This document shows positions 6,194 to 9,185 of a DNA stretch of 9,185 nucleotides, piece after piece (position 1 is the stretch's first letter; every line of letters starts with the position of its first letter). The notes below the pieces were generated by a model. That model saw nothing but the letters and a program-made list of their open reading frames with translations, ran no database searches and was not told the DNA's origin. Location of the stretch: positions 1 to 9,185 of the forward strand of contig CANHUM010000045.1 in the NCBI GenBank assembly GCA_947463845.1, given 5' to 3'. This DNA comes from Comamonadaceae bacterium. GTDB lineage: Bacteria; Pseudomonadota; Gammaproteobacteria; Burkholderiales; Burkholderiaceae_C. Made by a program: the position numbers and the translations under genes.

Positions 6194-9061
6194 TCACTTG
6201 GTCAGCACGAAGCCCTTGAGTTTGGCAAATGCCGCCTCAATCAGCGCCTTTTGCTGGTCCTGGTGCAGGTGCGAGTAACCCACGGCTGGCGAGGCCGAGG
6301 CCGCGCGACCGGCATAACCGAGCTTTTGTCCGTCCAGCATGTTCTCGTGAATGTTGTGCTGGATGAAGAACCAGGCACCCTGGTTTTGCGGCTCATCCTG
6401 GCACCACACGATGTCGGTGGCATTGGGATACTTTTTCAGTTCGGCCGCAAAGGCCTTGTGCGGGAAGGGATAGAGCTGTTCGACACGGATGATGGCCACG
6501 TCGTCAGCACCCTTTTCTTCACGCTTTTTGACCAGGTCGTAGTAAACCTTGCCCGAGCAAGCCACCACGCGCTTGACCTTGTCGGCCTTGAGCGGTTTGT
6601 TCTCAGGAATCACGGTCTGGAAACTGCCATGCGTGAACTCGGACACTGGCGATGTCGCGTCCTTGTTGCGCAACAGCGACTTGGGCGTGAAGATGACCAA
6701 AGGCTTGCGCAAGTTGCGGACCATCTGACGACGCAGCACATGGAAAATTTGGCTGGCTGTTGTGGGCTGAACAAGTTGCATGTTGGTGTCAGCCGCCAGC
6801 TGCATGAAACGCTCAACGCGGGCTGAACTGTGCTCTGGTCCCTGCCCCTCGTAGCCATGCGGCAACATCAAGGTGATGCCGTTGACGCGGCCCCATTTCA
6901 CCTCTCCGGAGGCAATGAACTGATCAATCACCACTTGGGCGCCGTTGGCGAAATCGCCAAACTGGGCTTCCCAAACCACCAAGGTATTGGGGTCGTTGGA
7001 TGCATAACCGTATTCGTAGGCCAAAACAGCCTCTTCGGACAGGATCGAATCGATCACCACGAAGGGTGCCTGCTTGTCAGACACATTTTGCAAGGCTACA
7101 TAAGTGCCGGTATCCCACTTTTCACGCTTTTGATCGTGAATCACGGCATGGCGGTGCGTGAAGGTGCCACGACCGCAATCTTCACCCGACAGGCGCACGG
7201 GATAACCACTGGCCACGAGCGAGGCAAAGGCCATGTGCTCGCCCATGCCCCAGTCGACGGCCATCTCGCCGCGGCCCATGGCTGCACGGTCGTCGTAGAC
7301 CTTTTTGACCAATTGGTGAGGGGTTACCGATTCAGGGATGGTCGAGATTCTTTCAGCCAGACGCTTCCATTCGGCCAACGGGATGGCGGTGTCGCCGGCA
7401 TCGGTCCACTTCTTGCCCAAAAAGGGTGACCAATCCACGGTGAACTTGGTCTTGAAGTTGGTCAACACAGGGTCGGTCGTGTTCTTGCCGGCATCCAGTG
7501 CGGCGCGATAGGCTTTGGCCATCTCGTCGCCGAGGTTCTCGCCCAAACCTTGCGCTGCCAATTTGTCAGCAAACAGTTTGCGCGTCCCCGGATGGGCGGC
7601 AATCTTTTTGTACATCAGCGGCTGCGTCAGCGCCGGGGTGTCCTGCTCGTTGTGGCCCAGTTTGCGGAAGCACACCACGTCCAGCACCACGTCCTTGCGG
7701 AAGGTCATGCGGTATTCGAGGGCCAACTGTGTGGCCATCACCACCGCTTCGGGATCGTCACCGTTGACGTGGAGTACCGGGGCCTCGACCATTTTGACAA
7801 TGTCGGTGCAAAACACGCTTGAACGCATGTCGCGCGGGTCCGATGTGGTAAAGCCAATCTGGTTGTTGATGATGATGTGCACCGTACCACCCGTGGAGTA
7901 ACCACGGGTTTGCGCCAAAGCAAAGGTCTCCTGGTTCACACCTTGACCACCAAAAGCGGCGTCGCCATGCACCAGCACAGGCAGCACTTGCTTGCCCAGC
8001 GGGTCATCACGGCGGTCCATACGGGCACGGACCGAGCCTTCGACCACAGGGTTCACGATTTCCAGGTGTGAGGGATTGAAAGCCAGCGACAAATGCACCG
8101 GGCCACCCGCCGTGCTCACGTCCGAGCTGAAGCCTTGGTGGTACTTCACGTCACCGGCCGGCAGATCTTCCGGGGCAGTGTGGTCAAACTCGGCAAACAA
8201 ATCCGCTGGGCGCTTGCCCATGGTGTTGACCAACACGTTCAATCGACCCCGATGGGCCATACCGATCACCACCTCCTGAACGCCTTGTGCGCCAGCAGAC
8301 TGGATCAACTCATCCATGGCAGCGATAAAGCTCTCTCCACCTTCGAGCGAGAAGCGCTTTTGGCCCACATATTTGGTGTGCAGGTAACGCTCGAGGCCTT
8401 CGGCGGCCGTCAGGCGGTCGAGGATCTGCTTTTTCTTTTCGGCTGTGAAATTGGGTTTGCTGCGAATGCTTTCCAGCTTTTGCTGCCACCAGCGCTTTTC
8501 CGCCTGCTCGGTGGTGTACATGTACTCGGCACCGATCGTGCCGCAATAGGTCTCACGCAGTGCATTGAGCAGCTCGCGCAAGGACATGTTGTTTTTGCCG
8601 AAAAAGGTGTTGCTGGTGTCGAACACGGTTTCCTGATCGGCGTCGGTGAAGCCGAAAAAAGCGGGATCGAGATCAGGGATATTGGGACGCTCGGTGCGCT
8701 TTAAGGGATCCAGATCTGCCCAACGTTGACCCACGTTGCGATAGGCGGCGATCAACTGCTGCACGGCCGTGCGCTTGCGGCCCATTTCAACATCGGCGCT
8801 GGCCATGACGACTTTGGTGCCACCGGATTTGGCGCGCTCTGCAAAGGCGTTGATGACAGGCAGATGGGGGACGTCTTTGGCGTTGGTGCCATCGACTGCA
8901 GGGACGTGCTGGAGGGCGTCGAAATACTCACGCCAAGAGTCAGGCACGCTTCCGGGATTGGCCAGGTAGTTTTCGTACATCTCTTCGACGTACGGTGCGT
9001 TGCCGCCGAACAGGTAGGTGTTGCCTTGATAGGCAGCGTAGACGGAATTAGTCTCGCTCAT
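6194..9061 (-). CDS. sucA: 2-oxoglutarate dehydrogenase E1, thiamine-diphosphate dependent
   Basis: This gene encodes the E1 component, which decarboxylates 2-oxoglutarate with thiamine diphosphate and hands the succinyl group to the E2 lipoyl arm. It has 955 residues, near the family norm (about 930-960). The N-terminal segment, with YVEEMYENYLANPGSVPDSW (24-43), is the conserved region thought to dock E1 onto E2. The first catalytic half carries GMAHRGRLNVL (H270), KYHQG (306-310), the NPSHLE motif (329-334), and the thiamine-binding pair GDAAFGGQG (366-374) with NNQIGFTT (399-406). The pyrimidine-binding half includes GEDCGRGTFTHRH (626-638), EAQFGDFANGAQ (698-709) and LPHGYEGQGPEHSSAR (733-748). 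A typical C-terminal domain finishes the protein. The ATG at 9061 is preceded by GGAGG ten bases upstream, a slightly long spacing, with a perfect hairpin immediately before that. It is the first gene of the sucA-sucB-lpdA unit in this window. Confidence 0.97.
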   Translation of the reverse strand: MSETNSVYAAYQGNTYLFGGNAPYVEEMYENYLANPGSVPDSWREYFDALQHVPAVDGTNAKDVPHLPVINAFAERAKSGGTKVVMASADVEMGRKRTAVQQLIAAYRNVGQRWADLDPLKRTERPNIPDLDPAFFGFTDADQETVFDTSNTFFGKNNMSLRELLNALRETYCGTIGAEYMYTTEQAEKRWWQQKLESIRSKPNFTAEKKKQILDRLTAAEGLERYLHTKYVGQKRFSLEGGESFIAAMDELIQSAGAQGVQEVVIGMAHRGRLNVLVNTMGKRPADLFAEFDHTAPEDLPAGDVKYHQGFSSDVSTAGGPVHLSLAFNPSHLEIVNPVVEGSVRARMDRRDDPLGKQVLPVLVHGDAAFGGQGVNQETFALAQTRGYSTGGTVHIIINNQIGFTTSDPRDMRSSVFCTDIVKMVEAPVLHVNGDDPEAVVMATQLALEYRMTFRKDVVLDVVCFRKLGHNEQDTPALTQPLMYKKIAAHPGTRKLFADKLAAQGLGENLGDEMAKAYRAALDAGKNTTDPVLTNFKTKFTVDWSPFLGKKWTDAGDTAIPLAEWKRLAERISTIPESVTPHQLVKKVYDDRAAMGRGEMAVDWGMGEHMAFASLVASGYPVRLSGEDCGRGTFTHRHAVIHDQKREKWDTGTYVALQNVSDKQAPFVVIDSILSEEAVLAYEYGYASNDPNTLVVWEAQFGDFANGAQVVIDQFIASGEVKWGRVNGITLMLPHGYEGQGPEHSSARVERFMQLAADTNMQLVQPTTASQIFHVLRRQMVRNLRKPLVIFTPKSLLRNKDATSPVSEFTHGSFQTVIPENKPLKADKVKRVVACSGKVYYDLVKKREEKGADDVAIIRVEQLYPFPHKAFAAELKKYPNATDIVWCQDEPQNQGAWFFIQHNIHENMLDGQKLGYAGRAASASPAVGYSHLHQDQQKALIEAAFAKLKGFVLTK

Positions 9062-9071
9062 GTTTCGCTGA

Positions 9072-9076
9072 CCTCC
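9072..9076 (-). promoter_or_regulatory. Shine-Dalgarno GGAGG of sucA
   Basis: GGAGG on the minus strand precedes the sucA ATG by ten bases, longer than the usual 5-9. It abuts the foot of the upstream hairpin, so folding could affect ribosome access. Confidence 0.65.
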
Positions 9077-9093
9077 GTTTCCCTCTGGGAAAC
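9077..9093 (-). promoter_or_regulatory. Perfect stem-loop / palindrome in the sucA leader
   Basis: A perfect 7-base-pair inverted repeat GTTTCCC/GGGAAAC with a 3-base centre ends directly at the sucA Shine-Dalgarno. It could be an RNA hairpin placed to tune translation or messenger stability, or a DNA operator for a dimeric regulator near the promoter. The sequence alone does not decide. Confidence 0.5.
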
Positions 9094-9185
9094 ATTAGTT
9101 GGTTGAGTGTTACCTTCCGCGACACGGCTGAACCGATTGGCGGATGCGACTGTGGCTTAGGAAGGACCTGTACAGACGTTGCGCC

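Larger units (their letters stand above)
9062..9185 (-). other. Upstream leader / intergenic region of the sucA operon
   Basis: The 124 bases upstream of sucA hold the GGAGG and its adjoining palindrome. I see no convincing sigma-70 -35/-10 pair on the minus strand. One minus frame is open through the stretch but has no recognisable protein content and closes at TAA just inside sucA, so I do not call it a gene. The promoter may lie here unrecognised or further upstream. Confidence 0.5.

Noticed and set aside
9112..9166. CCTTCC and GGAAGG near the right edge as a possible long inverted repeat
   Set aside because: The arms are six bases and separated by about 40 bases with poor inner pairing, which is expected by chance.

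Overview
The window is an ordinary core-metabolism stretch of a betaproteobacterial chromosome. Protein sequence style, gene order and moderately high GC fit Burkholderiales, most likely a Comamonadaceae-type organism; that placement is an inference from protein resemblance, not from a search. All seven genes read on the minus strand, so transcription runs from high to low coordinates. I see no RNA genes, insertion sequences, phage genes, CRISPR arrays or attachment sites.

Right part (about 9185 to 3402): a short untranslated leader, then sucA (E1), sucB (E2) and lpdA (E3). These are the three components of the 2-oxoglutarate dehydrogenase complex of the TCA cycle, in the order in which the reaction proceeds. 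A perfect stem-loop sits directly upstream of the sucA ribosome binding site. A second perfect stem-loop lies between sucA and sucB. sucB and lpdA are only 16 bases apart.

Middle (3401 to 3290): a 111-base intergenic stretch with a strong GC-rich hairpin and a partial T tail, read here as the terminator of the sucAB-lpdA unit.

Left part (3289 to 1): zapE (AFG1-type ATPase linked to cell division), a 133-residue probably exported conserved hypothetical protein, a YdcH/DUF465-family small protein, and a DinG/XPD-type iron-sulfur helicase cut by the left window edge. These four genes are joined by three consecutive four-base stop/start overlaps (ATGA, ATGA, TTGA), so they look like one translationally coupled unit. 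The helicase starts at TTG, preceded by a near-ideal AAGGAG.

I found no convincing undescribed system. The points most worth a second look are the coupled zapE-to-helicase chain with its uncharacterised exported member, and the leader hairpin of the sucA operon.
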